From an uncultured Kiritimatiellota bacterium (GTDB taxonomy: Bacteria > Verrucomicrobiota > Kiritimatiellia > RFP12 > UBA1067): a stretch of DNA of 17,949 bases. How positions within the stretch are numbered: position 1 is the stretch's first letter; each line of letters begins with the position of its first letter. Shown in pieces: positions 7,527 to 13,729 of the stretch. A model generated the notes under the pieces. It saw nothing but the letters and a program-made list of their open reading frames with translations, did no database searches and had not been told where the DNA came from. Both the position numbers and the translations under genes were made by a program. The stretch lies in assembly GCA_934675625.1 (NCBI GenBank), contig CAKURH010000077.1, forward strand, positions 1-17,949, read 5' to 3'.

Positions 7527-8432
7527 TCAGCGTTTGCGCGCGCGGCGCTTGAAGAGCGCGCGCACGGCGTCGATGTACGGACGGTCAGTCGCGATCGGCA
7601 ACGTCTCGATGCCCGTCTTGAGGAAGAACCGCCGCAAGTCCTCGGTCTCGGACGCGGCGCGCGCGGTAAACGCGCGGCGCACCTTCGCGCTGGACGTATC
7701 CACGAGGACGAGCGCCCCCGTCTCGGGGTCTTCGAGCTCCACAAGTCCCACGTCGGGCAGCGCGCTTTCCGCCGGATCGCTCACGGGCACGCAGATGAGG
7801 TCGTGATGCCTCGCTGTCGCGCGCAAGAGATTCGAGACACTGTTCCCCGTTCCCTGTTCCCCGTCCCCCATCAGAAAGTCGCTCACGAGAAAGACGACGG
7901 CGCGGCGCTTCTGGACGCCGTTCAGGAACTTGAGCGCGCCCTCGATGTCCGTGCCGCCCTGCGCGTCGTCCTCGGCGGCCAGCACCTCACGCACGAGGCG
8001 CATGACCGAGTCGCGGCCTTTGCGCGGCGGAATGTACTTGACGATCCGGTCGGAGAAGAGGACGAGCCCAATCTTGTCCTGGTTGCGGATCGCCGTCAGC
8101 GCGAGGAGCGCCGTCACCTCGGCGGCGAGCTCCATCTTCGAGCGGCGGACGCTGCCGTAGCTCTGCGAGCCGGAGACGTCCACGAGAAAGAGGATCGTCA
8201 GCTCGCGCTCCTCGGCGAAGCGCTTGATGTACGGCACGCCCGTCTTCGCCGTCACGTTCCAGTCGATCGTGCGCACGTCGTCCCCGACCTGGTAGGGGCG
8301 CACCTCGTCGAATTCGACGCCCTGTCCCTTGAAGGTCGAGTGGTAGTCGCCCGCAAGCTGGTCGTCGATCAGCTTGTTGGTGAGGATCCGTATCTTCCCC
8401 ACCTTCGCCATCAGTTCCTTTACGTCAGTCAT
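7527..8432 (-). CDS. DUF58 domain protein (MoxR-associated, vWA-like)
   Basis: The 301-residue cytoplasmic protein has the DUF58 core RPYQVGDDVRTIDWNVTAKTG (split here as RPYQVGDD / VRTIDWNVTAKTG, about 46-65) followed by a von Willebrand A-like fold whose MIDAS starts DVSGS (85-89). DUF58 proteins are partners of MoxR-type AAA+ ATPases and are thought to help metal-dependent assembly or maturation of target complexes, though the targets are rarely known. A MoxR gene lies 2.3 kb upstream in the same direction instead of next door. The start codon overlaps the end of the preceding gene (ATGACTGA), implying coupled translation. Residues 189-198 (GDGEQGTGNS) are encoded by a heptamer repeat that looks inserted into the usual FLVSDF-to-ARRHD segment of the family. 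Confidence 0.9.
   Translation of the reverse strand: MTDVKELMAKVGKIRILTNKLIDDQLAGDYHSTFKGQGVEFDEVRPYQVGDDVRTIDWNVTAKTGVPYIKRFAEERELTILFLVDVSGSQSYGSVRRSKMELAAEVTALLALTAIRNQDKIGLVLFSDRIVKYIPPRKGRDSVMRLVREVLAAEDDAQGGTDIEGALKFLNGVQKRRAVVFLVSDFLMGDGEQGTGNSVSNLLRATARHHDLICVPVSDPAESALPDVGLVELEDPETGALVLVDTSSAKVRRAFTARAASETEDLRRFFLKTGIETLPIATDRPYIDAVRALFKRRARKR
7841..7868. repeat. Four tandem heptamers inside the DUF58 gene
   Basis: On the plus strand the units are TGTTCCC, CGTTCCC, TGTTCCC and CGTCCCC, which also form a 14-bp period. On the coding strand this is G-rich and close to GGGAACGGGGAACAG. It encodes the residues around EQGTGN. The sequence resembles the GGAACGGGGACAG core of the REP-like repeats at 9419 and 9484, so it may be a related element that landed in a coding region. 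Confidence 0.7.
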
Positions 8433-9387
8433 GTCTATCAGAAATCTCCGTATCGAACACAGTCAGATTACGTTTACGGGAGTCCGATGTTTTGCAAGCA
8501 CCGCCGACATTTTCAACGCAGTCGACGAGCCCAAGGTCGGCAAGCTCGCGCGGCGTCCGGCCGCGCCCTTCCCACGTGCGCGTCGTGTCCAAAAGCGGGC
8601 TGAGGGCCTGCGCGAGACGCTGGACGGCCTCATCGTCGGACGGTTCCCAGTCGCAGTTCTCGCGGATGTACTTGAGCGCCGTGACAACCTTCGCGCCGTT
8701 GACGCGCGCGTGGCACTGGATGCCCAGCGTGTCCAGCTCCTGCTCGGCCCGGTCGAGGAAATACTCCTTCTTGACAAACTTCTCGAACGCGCGGCTCTCC
8801 TTCGTCTCTTCGGCCGCCATGGGCTCCTCGTAGAGGAGAAAGTCTTGTTCTGGCAGGACGTACAGGTCTATCTTGCGGAAACTGGCCACGGCGTCCGCGA
8901 CCGCGCGCGTGATTTCGTCGTTCGCGTCCTTCGACGGAGTCGGCTCCTCGTCCCAATCACTCGACGTCAGGTCGTGGTAGACGATGACGCGCGGCTCGTC
9001 CGCCTTCAGCTGCCAGGTCGAGAACCAGATCTCCAGATCCTCGCCCGGCCCGTCCAGCAGATGCTCAAGGTCATCCGGCTCGGAACGGTTCATGAAGTAG
9101 TCGTGAAGCCGGTCGACGAGCGTGTCGAGTTCGTCAACCGTCATCACGTCCGAAATCGGCGCGTCGTGATCTTTCGCGTAGCCGTTGTAAAGCGAGACGA
9201 ACTCCTCCAGCGTAAGGACGCCATAGAGGTTCGCCGCCGCGTTGAGGCAGCGCAGCGCGAATTCCTCGCGCGCGTTCAGCTCGGCGGGCTCGTGCGCGCC
9301 GCCGCCGCGTCCGCATTCTTCTTCCGCCGCGCCGTCGTCCTTCCAGACGCCATCCGGCCCAATGATCGTGTCAAATGGTCTTTTCAT
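8425..9387 (-). CDS. Acidic cytoplasmic protein of unknown function
   Basis: The 320-residue product is strongly acidic and has no signal sequence or membrane segment. After a variable, Gly/Glu-rich N-terminus it reads NAAANLYGVLTLEEFVSLYN (about 49-68), which resembles the helical start of hypothetical proteins found with SEC-C/YecA-type domains. Near the C-terminus LLDTTRTWEGRGRTPRELADLG recalls the 'N-N-T-R-x-W-x-x-x-G-x-T-P-x-E-L' pattern of the same group; both are impressions from memory, not searches. No SEC-C cysteine cluster is visible. The start at 9387 has only a weak purine-rich leader (AGAAAGA) and lies just downstream of the REP-like repeats. Its stop overlaps the DUF58 start by 8 nt, so the two are translated together. 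It lies in the accessory segment between moxR and DUF58. Confidence 0.7.
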   Translation of the reverse strand: MKRPFDTIIGPDGVWKDDGAAEEECGRGGGAHEPAELNAREEFALRCLNAAANLYGVLTLEEFVSLYNGYAKDHDAPISDVMTVDELDTLVDRLHDYFMNRSEPDDLEHLLDGPGEDLEIWFSTWQLKADEPRVIVYHDLTSSDWDEEPTPSKDANDEITRAVADAVASFRKIDLYVLPEQDFLLYEEPMAAEETKESRAFEKFVKKEYFLDRAEQELDTLGIQCHARVNGAKVVTALKYIRENCDWEPSDDEAVQRLAQALSPLLDTTRTWEGRGRTPRELADLGLVDCVENVGGACKTSDSRKRNLTVFDTEISDRHD

Positions 9388-9418
9388 GTTTTAGTCTTTC
9401 TTCTTATGTCAGAAAACG

Positions 9419-9444
9419 GAACGGGGACAGACCCCCAATGTCAC
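9419..9444. repeat. REP-like repeat, copy 1
   Basis: The copy reads GAACGGGGACAGACCCCC followed by AATGTCAC. Its core GGGGACAGACCCC is a short imperfect palindrome (GGGG/CCCC stem) of the type scattered as REP elements next to REP-associated tyrosine transposases. It lies about 30 bp upstream of the 8425-9387 gene, in that gene's likely leader. No transposase is present in the window. Confidence 0.65.
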
Positions 9445-9468
9445 CTCTACATCTCTACACTTCTACAC
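9445..9468. repeat. Three tandem octamers
   Basis: The units CTCTACAT, CTCTACAC and TTCTACAC run head to tail between the two REP-like copies. The array is short and has no coding role; it is part of the composite repeat block 9419-9625. Confidence 0.6.
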
Positions 9469-9483
9469 GGCTATCCAGGAACC

Positions 9484-9510
9484 GAAACGGGGACAGACCC
9501 CAACTGTCAC
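9484..9510. repeat. REP-like repeat, copy 2
   Basis: The copy reads GAAACGGGGACAGACCCC followed by AACTGTCAC. It is a direct repeat of copy 1, 65 bp away, with the same core and the same GTCAC end. Two copies in the same orientation suggest repeated insertion or duplication rather than chance. Confidence 0.65.
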
Positions 9511-9543
9511 TACTCGAGGCCTTGCAATCGCGTCCGGCATTTC

Positions 9544-9625
9544 AACGCAAAGGTCGCAAAGGCTTTGACGCAAAGGCCGCAAAGTCTCTTGCGCTCTTTG
9601 CGTTCCCCTTCGCGTTCTTTGCGTT
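9544..9625. repeat. CGCAAAGG repeat cluster with inverted ends
   Basis: Four copies of GCAAAG(G) begin at 9547, 9556, 9570 and 9579 on the plus strand, and two opposite copies CTTTGCGTT lie at 9596-9604 and 9617-9625. The outermost arms, AACGCAAAG (9544-9552) and CTTTGCGTT (9617-9625), are perfect inverted repeats, so the block can fold into a long hairpin. Similar 'cgcaaaggcgcaaag' blocks occur between genes in many environmental bacterial genomes. There is no gene in it. Confidence 0.7.
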
Positions 9626-9747
9626 AAGGAAGAATAAGCCTCTTTCCATGTTGAAAATCCCAATGCCGAAAGGGCGTCCTTCCCGAACTTCGAGAGGAAC
9701 AGACCAGCTAACATCAACTTCTTATTTACAATTGTCATGTCTGCCAT
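9625..9747 (-). pseudogene. N-terminal fragment of an unknown gene, truncated at a repeat
   Basis: A well-formed gene start is seen: AAGGTGG six nt before the ATG at 9747, then about 41 natural-looking residues beginning MADMTIVNKKLMLAGLFLSK and continuing FGKDALSALGFSTWKEAY. The frame then enters the AACGCAAAG repeat block at 9625 and becomes arginine-rich, low-complexity sequence before a stop at 9463. From memory the N-terminus resembles conserved hypothetical proteins of restriction/defence neighbourhoods, but I cannot confirm this. It lies 38 nt downstream of the RhuM-like gene and was probably its operon partner before the repeat replaced the rest. Confidence 0.6.
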
Positions 9748-9785
9748 GTCACACCACCTTCTCTGCATCCATCGTAGTTTTCCCG

Positions 9786-10658
9786 TTAGATTCTCGCTTT
9801 CAATCCCCTAATCTCGCCCGCGTCGAGTTTCGTAAACGCGAAGCACTTCCTACCGAGGTCTTTCAACGACGCACCGATGAGATAGAGTTCCTTGTCGTCA
9901 AGGATGAGAAACCGGTCATGAAACGCCGCGCATGTCTTCACGGAAAGGCCGCCATATTGAGCGTTGAACTTCGCGACATCGCTGTCTGCAACTTTGTTGC
10001 CACGCACAGACGTCACAACTTTCACCTCGACCCCTTTGCGCTTTTTCGCAAGCATGTCAAGCGTTCCCGTTCCAACCCAGCTGTCAATCAACAGAATCGA
10101 CCTCTTCGCCCGGGCTATCAATCTTTCCACCAGGGAACAGGCGTCCCACAACTGCCCGTCATAGAACACGCCCTGCAAAGGCGGCTCCTTCGTCTGAACG
10201 AAGAAATCGACCTTGCCCTCAAGCGTCGACAACCTCTCCTCATGTCCGGCAAGGCGACGGTCGACCCGATCCTCCAACAGGCTTAGCCTCTGGTTGACCG
10301 CATAGCCCTTCAGCAGATACTCGCGCAAAACGCCAGTGGCCCATTGCCGAAACTTCGTGGCCCGCAACGAATTGACGCGGTAGCCAACGGCGATGATCAT
10401 GTCGAGATTGTAGAATGGAACAACTCGCGAGATCATCCGCCCACCCTCGTTTTGAACCTGTGCAATTTTTGCACAGGTTGACGACGCATCAAGTTCGCCC
10501 GTCTTGTAGATGTTGTTTATGTGACGATTGACGACCGTTCGATCCACGCCAAACAGCTCGCCAAGCCGAGACTGATTGAGCCACACCGTCTCGTTTTCCA
10601 CGCGAACGTCCAACCGCATCGTCTCGTTCGGCTGATAGACAATAATCTGATTTTCCAT
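9786..10658 (-). CDS. RhuM-family N-terminal domain fused to a PLD-like C-terminal domain
   Basis: The 290-residue product has an N-terminal virulence-RhuM type DNA-binding-like domain (about 1-125), with NETVWLNQSRLGELFGVDR, TCAKIAQVQNEGGR, YNLDMIIAVGYRVNSLRA and FRQWATGVLREYLLKGYAVN as family signatures. A coiled-coil-like linker (about 122-155) follows. The C-terminal part (160-290) resembles phospholipase D-like folds: ILLIDSWVGTGTLDML, then HDRFLILDD (His247, Arg249, Asp254), a variant HxK(x4)D motif with Arg for Lys, and ELYLIGASLKDLG. Usual RhuM proteins lack this tail. The ATG at 10658 is chosen over 10679 and 10670 because GAGG lies six nt upstream and the family starts at MENQI. Role unknown; RhuM genes are typical of islands, prophages and toxin- or defence-like loci. 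It sits between moxR and DUF58, 62 nt from moxR. Confidence 0.82.
   Translation of the reverse strand: MENQIIVYQPNETMRLDVRVENETVWLNQSRLGELFGVDRTVVNRHINNIYKTGELDASSTCAKIAQVQNEGGRMISRVVPFYNLDMIIAVGYRVNSLRATKFRQWATGVLREYLLKGYAVNQRLSLLEDRVDRRLAGHEERLSTLEGKVDFFVQTKEPPLQGVFYDGQLWDACSLVERLIARAKRSILLIDSWVGTGTLDMLAKKRKGVEVKVVTSVRGNKVADSDVAKFNAQYGGLSVKTCAAFHDRFLILDDKELYLIGASLKDLGRKCFAFTKLDAGEIRGLKARI
10455..10479. repeat. Perfect 11-bp palindrome inside the RhuM-like gene
   Basis: AACCTGTGCAA and TTGCACAGGTT flank a 3-nt loop (10466-10468). The region encodes the conserved residues TCAKIAQV, so the symmetry may be forced by protein sequence. It could still act as an RNA hairpin or as a binding site for a dimeric protein. 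Confidence 0.6.
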
Positions 10659-10720
10659 GTTCTCCCTCATGTCATCCATTCACACGGGAGCGAACGAAGA
10701 CGATGCCCTGCCATTCCTCC

Positions 10721-11683
10721 CTACGGCACCGGGACTTCGGAGAGGATCCTGTCGATGACCTTGTCGGACGTCACGCCCTCGGCCTCGGCCTCGTAGGTGA
10801 GGAGGATGCGGTGGCGGAGGACGTCATGCACGACTTCCTTCACGTCCTGCGGCGTCGCGTAGGCGCGCCCGTGCAGGAGCGCATTGCCGCGCGCGGCGAG
10901 ATTGAGCGCGAGCGTCGCGCGCGGCGAGGCCCCGTTCTGGATCATCTCGTTCGTCTCGCGCGTCTTGAAGACGATGTCGAGGATGTAGTCGCCGACCTTC
11001 TCGTCGCAGTAGACCTCCTTCAGCGTCGCGCGCAGGGTCGCGACGTCGTCCGGCGTGCAGACCGTCTTCGCCTCGGGCGCCTGCGCATTCTCGGCGAAGC
11101 GCTGCATGATGCGCCGCTCGTCCGCCTTCGACGGCGTCTCGACGAGGCACTTGAACATGAAGCGGTCGACTTGCGCCTCCGGGAGCGGATACGTGCCCTC
11201 CTGCTCGATCGGGTTCTGCGTCGCGAGGACGAGGAACGGCTGCGGCAGCTTGTACGTCTCCTCGCCAATCGTGACCTGCTTCTCCTGCATCGACTCCAGC
11301 AGCGCCGACTGCACCTTCGCCGGCGCGCGGTTGATCTCGTCCGCGAGGAGGAGGTTCGTGAAGACGGGACCCTTCTTCGGCGTGAACTCGCCCGTCTTCG
11401 GGGAGTAGACGAGCGTGCCGACCACGTCGGCCGGCAGCAGGTCCGGCGTGAAGGAGATGCGCTTGAAGTCGAGCCCCAGCGTCTTCGCGAGCGTGTTCAC
11501 CGAGAGCGTCTTCGCGAGGCCGGGCACGCCCTCCAGCAGGATGTGCCCGCCAGTCGTCAGCGCGAGGATGAGTCGGTCGACGAGCTTTTCCTGGCCGACA
11601 ATCACCTTCGCGACTTCTTCGCGAATCTTCGTGACGAGCTCGCCCTGCGCGGCGATGCGGTTTGTGGCTTCCTTGAGGTCCAT
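10721..11683 (-). CDS. MoxR-type AAA+ ATPase
   Basis: MoxR ATPases act as chaperones that activate or assemble protein complexes, usually with DUF58 and vWA-domain partners. The 320-residue product shows Walker A GVPGLAKT (52-59), Walker B LLLADEINRAP (111-121), sensor ATQNPIEQEGTYPLPEAQVDRF (starting at 154; given as ATQNPIEQ...AQVDRF) and the C-terminal lid with SPRATLAL. It is full length. The ATG at 11683 has AAGGA upstream within a leader of about 43 nt behind a clear extended -10. Its usual DUF58 neighbour is 2.3 kb downstream, beyond a RhuM-like gene, a broken gene and repeats. The usual vWA and BatD-like partners are absent here. Confidence 0.94.
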   Translation of the reverse strand: MDLKEATNRIAAQGELVTKIREEVAKVIVGQEKLVDRLILALTTGGHILLEGVPGLAKTLSVNTLAKTLGLDFKRISFTPDLLPADVVGTLVYSPKTGEFTPKKGPVFTNLLLADEINRAPAKVQSALLESMQEKQVTIGEETYKLPQPFLVLATQNPIEQEGTYPLPEAQVDRFMFKCLVETPSKADERRIMQRFAENAQAPEAKTVCTPDDVATLRATLKEVYCDEKVGDYILDIVFKTRETNEMIQNGASPRATLALNLAARGNALLHGRAYATPQDVKEVVHDVLRHRILLTYEAEAEGVTSDKVIDRILSEVPVP

Positions 11684-11732
11684 GGCTGTTCCTTTTTTAG
11701 TTCAGAGAGTTTTGTTTTAAAGTTTGAACGGC

Positions 11733-11743
11733 ATTATACCATA
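11733..11743 (-). promoter_or_regulatory. Extended -10 promoter of moxR
   Basis: On the minus strand this reads TATGGTATAAT (hexamer 11738-11733). The predicted start is near 11726, giving a leader of about 43 nt before the ATG, with an A-rich stretch and AAGGA ribosome-binding site. It is the only leadered case with the exact TATGGTATAAT 11-mer, and it lies 30 nt beyond the dnaG stop, so the operon boundary is here. Confidence 0.75.
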
Positions 11744-11773
11744 ATTGCGCACAAGCAACCGCGCAGTTCCGCT

Positions 11774-13702
11774 TCAGTCCTTCCGTGCGGCATCCCGGAC
11801 GATTTCCTTGACCGTGTGCCAGCGGACGGACGCGAGCCGCTTCACGTCCAGCGACAGCCGCATGCGCTCCATTTCCGCCGCCGCGTCGCCGACGGCCGGC
11901 AGCGCGCCACGCCGCCGCTTCAGCGCCTCGATCCAGAGCGTGCGCACGAAATCCTGCAGGATGTCCGTCGCCGAGAGCGCGCTCGCCTGCGACCGGTCGG
12001 ACGCGAGCAGCATCGCGTCGAACCACGTGCGTTCGCGCGCGGGCAGGGCGTCCGCAAACGCCGCAAAGAGGTCTTCGCCTTTCGCGCATTCCTGCCGCCA
12101 CGTCTCGACGAACCGCGCCGTGAAGTCGTGCGCGAAGACGGACGGCGGCAAGAACTCGCCCAGCATGCCGTCGAGCGTCCGGTCATACTCGTGCGCGAGC
12201 AGAAATGCGCCGAGCGCCATTTCGCGCGGAGGCGGCGGCACCGCCTTCGCCGCGTCCTCGCCCGGCAGCGCCGCGCCGTCCGCCGCCGTCTCGGCATCTG
12301 CATCCACCGCCGCTTCAGCCGCCACGTCATCGAAATCGTCTGCGCCCGCACGGTCATCGGCCGGCGCCGCGCGCGGCACGCGCTTCGGCTCCGCCCTGAC
12401 CTTGCCAAGCTCTTCGGCAAGCGCCGTCGTCGGCAGCCCCAGGAGCTTCGCGGCCTCGCCCGTCATCGCGGCTTTCAGCACCTCGTTCGGACACGCCGCA
12501 ATCGTCGTCAGGATCTCCCGCGTGATGCGCGCGACGGCATCAACCGAGCCGGGGTCGCGCTCCTTCGCGCGCTCGGCCCGCACCTGGAAGGACATGATCG
12601 ACTCGGCGTTGTCGAGCAGCCGCCGAAAGTCGTCCGCCGGATGCGCCCGCAGAAACGAGTCGGGGTCGTCCCCACCCGGCAACGAGACGACGCGCACGGG
12701 CAGTTCCGCCGCGAGACAGAGCCGCGCGGACTTGATCGTCGCCGCGTGTCCCGCGCCATCGTCGTCGTAGACGAGCGTCACGAGGTCGGCGACCTTGCGC
12801 AGCATCGCCACGTGCTCTTCGGTGAACGCCGTGCCCTGCCCCGCAACGGCGTTCGGAAAGCCGCACGTCTGCAGGCGGATGCAGTCGATCTGCCCTTCGC
12901 AGACGATGACCTCGTGGTTCTTCTTGTCCTGCGCAATCGCGCGCATGGCCTTGTCGAAGCCGTAAAGGATGCGCTTCTTGCTGAAGACGGGCGTCTCCGG
13001 CGAGTTCACGTACTTGCCAGAGTTCTTCGACGCGACGATCTGCCGCCCGGAGTAGCCGACGACGCGCCCCTGCTTGTCGCGGATCGCGAACATGAGGCGC
13101 CCGCCGAAGCGGTGGTAGCCGAGGTCGCCGGGACGGTTGCCGCGCTTGATGACGCCCGCCGCCTCCAGTTCCTCCGGCGTGTACTTGTACTTTTGCGCCC
13201 ACGTGAGGATGTGCGCGACACCGTTCGGCGCGTAGCCGATCTGGTAGGCTTCCTGGATTTCGGAGCCGAGGTCGCGTTCCGTCAAATAGGCGCGCGCCGC
13301 CGCGCCTTCCTTCGTCTTGAGGAGGCAGCGATGGTAGAACTGCGTCAGTTCCGCCAAGAGCGCGTAGAGCCGCTTGCGCCGCCCGGCGGCCGGGTCTTCC
13401 GTCGCCTCGATCTTCACGCCGCACTGGTCGGCGAGCTTCTTCACCGCCTCGACGAACGTGAGGCCGTCCATCTTCTCGACGAACTTGATCGCGTCCCCGC
13501 TCTCGCCGCAGCCGAAGCAGTGGTAGTAGCCCTTCGAGTCGTTGATGTGGAAACTCGGCGTCTTCTCGTGATGGAAGGGACAGCACGCCTTCTTGGACGC
13601 GCCCGCGACCTTGACGGCGATGCCGTACGAGGCGATGAGATCCGCGAGGTCAATCCGCGCCTTGATCTCCTCGACCGTCGATTCTGTGATGCCCTTCGCC
13701 AT
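11774..13702 (-). CDS. dnaG: DNA primase
   Basis: DnaG makes RNA primers at the replication fork. The 642-residue product has the N-terminal CHC2 zinc domain (Cys41, His44, Cys62, Cys65 in CPFHHEKTPSF and CFGCGESGD), the catalytic core with YSGRQI and KYVNSPET, and a TOPRIM fold with CEGQIDCI and VYDDDGAGHAA. Canonical DnaG has EGYMD and FDGDxAG in these places; the acidic metal ligands are kept but the neighbouring residues differ. A long acidic Ala/Asp-rich linker (about 430-490) leads to a C-terminal helicase-interaction region of low similarity. It follows the GH127 gene by 12 nt with no promoter of its own and only a weak GGGG ribosome-binding site, next to a GC hairpin. An essential gene behind a sugar-degradation gene is unusual. 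rpoD, a common neighbour, is absent. Confidence 0.96.
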   Translation of the reverse strand: MAKGITESTVEEIKARIDLADLIASYGIAVKVAGASKKACCPFHHEKTPSFHINDSKGYYHCFGCGESGDAIKFVEKMDGLTFVEAVKKLADQCGVKIEATEDPAAGRRKRLYALLAELTQFYHRCLLKTKEGAAARAYLTERDLGSEIQEAYQIGYAPNGVAHILTWAQKYKYTPEELEAAGVIKRGNRPGDLGYHRFGGRLMFAIRDKQGRVVGYSGRQIVASKNSGKYVNSPETPVFSKKRILYGFDKAMRAIAQDKKNHEVIVCEGQIDCIRLQTCGFPNAVAGQGTAFTEEHVAMLRKVADLVTLVYDDDGAGHAATIKSARLCLAAELPVRVVSLPGGDDPDSFLRAHPADDFRRLLDNAESIMSFQVRAERAKERDPGSVDAVARITREILTTIAACPNEVLKAAMTGEAAKLLGLPTTALAEELGKVRAEPKRVPRAAPADDRAGADDFDDVAAEAAVDADAETAADGAALPGEDAAKAVPPPPREMALGAFLLAHEYDRTLDGMLGEFLPPSVFAHDFTARFVETWRQECAKGEDLFAAFADALPARERTWFDAMLLASDRSQASALSATDILQDFVRTLWIEALKRRRGALPAVGDAAAEMERMRLSLDVKRLASVRWHTVKEIVRDAARKD

Positions 13703-13704
13703 GA

Positions 13705-13729
13705 GGGCCCCACGTCATTCCGTGGGCCC
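13705..13729. other. GC-rich hairpin between GH127 stop and dnaG start
   Basis: GGGCCC-C-AC (13705-13713) pairs with GTGGGCCC (13722-13729), giving an 8-bp stem with one bulged C and an 8-nt loop that holds the GH127 stop codon. In the minus-strand RNA the hairpin ends 2 nt before the dnaG ATG and covers its ribosome-binding region. There is no U-run, so it is not a normal terminator; it could couple dnaG translation to that of GH127 or be an RNA-processing site. Confidence 0.5.

Noticed and set aside
9463..9624. C-terminal half of the 101-codon frame as a real protein
   Set aside because: It is a translation of the CGCAAAGG and REP-like repeats (RTRRGTQRAQE and following) and has no natural protein character.
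9419..9625. CRISPR array
   Set aside because: The repeats are short, of several unrelated types, partly inverted, and lack regular spacers; there are no cas genes.
13705..13729. Rho-independent terminator after GH127
   Set aside because: The stem is GC-rich but no T-run follows in the direction of transcription, and it sits on the dnaG ribosome-binding region.
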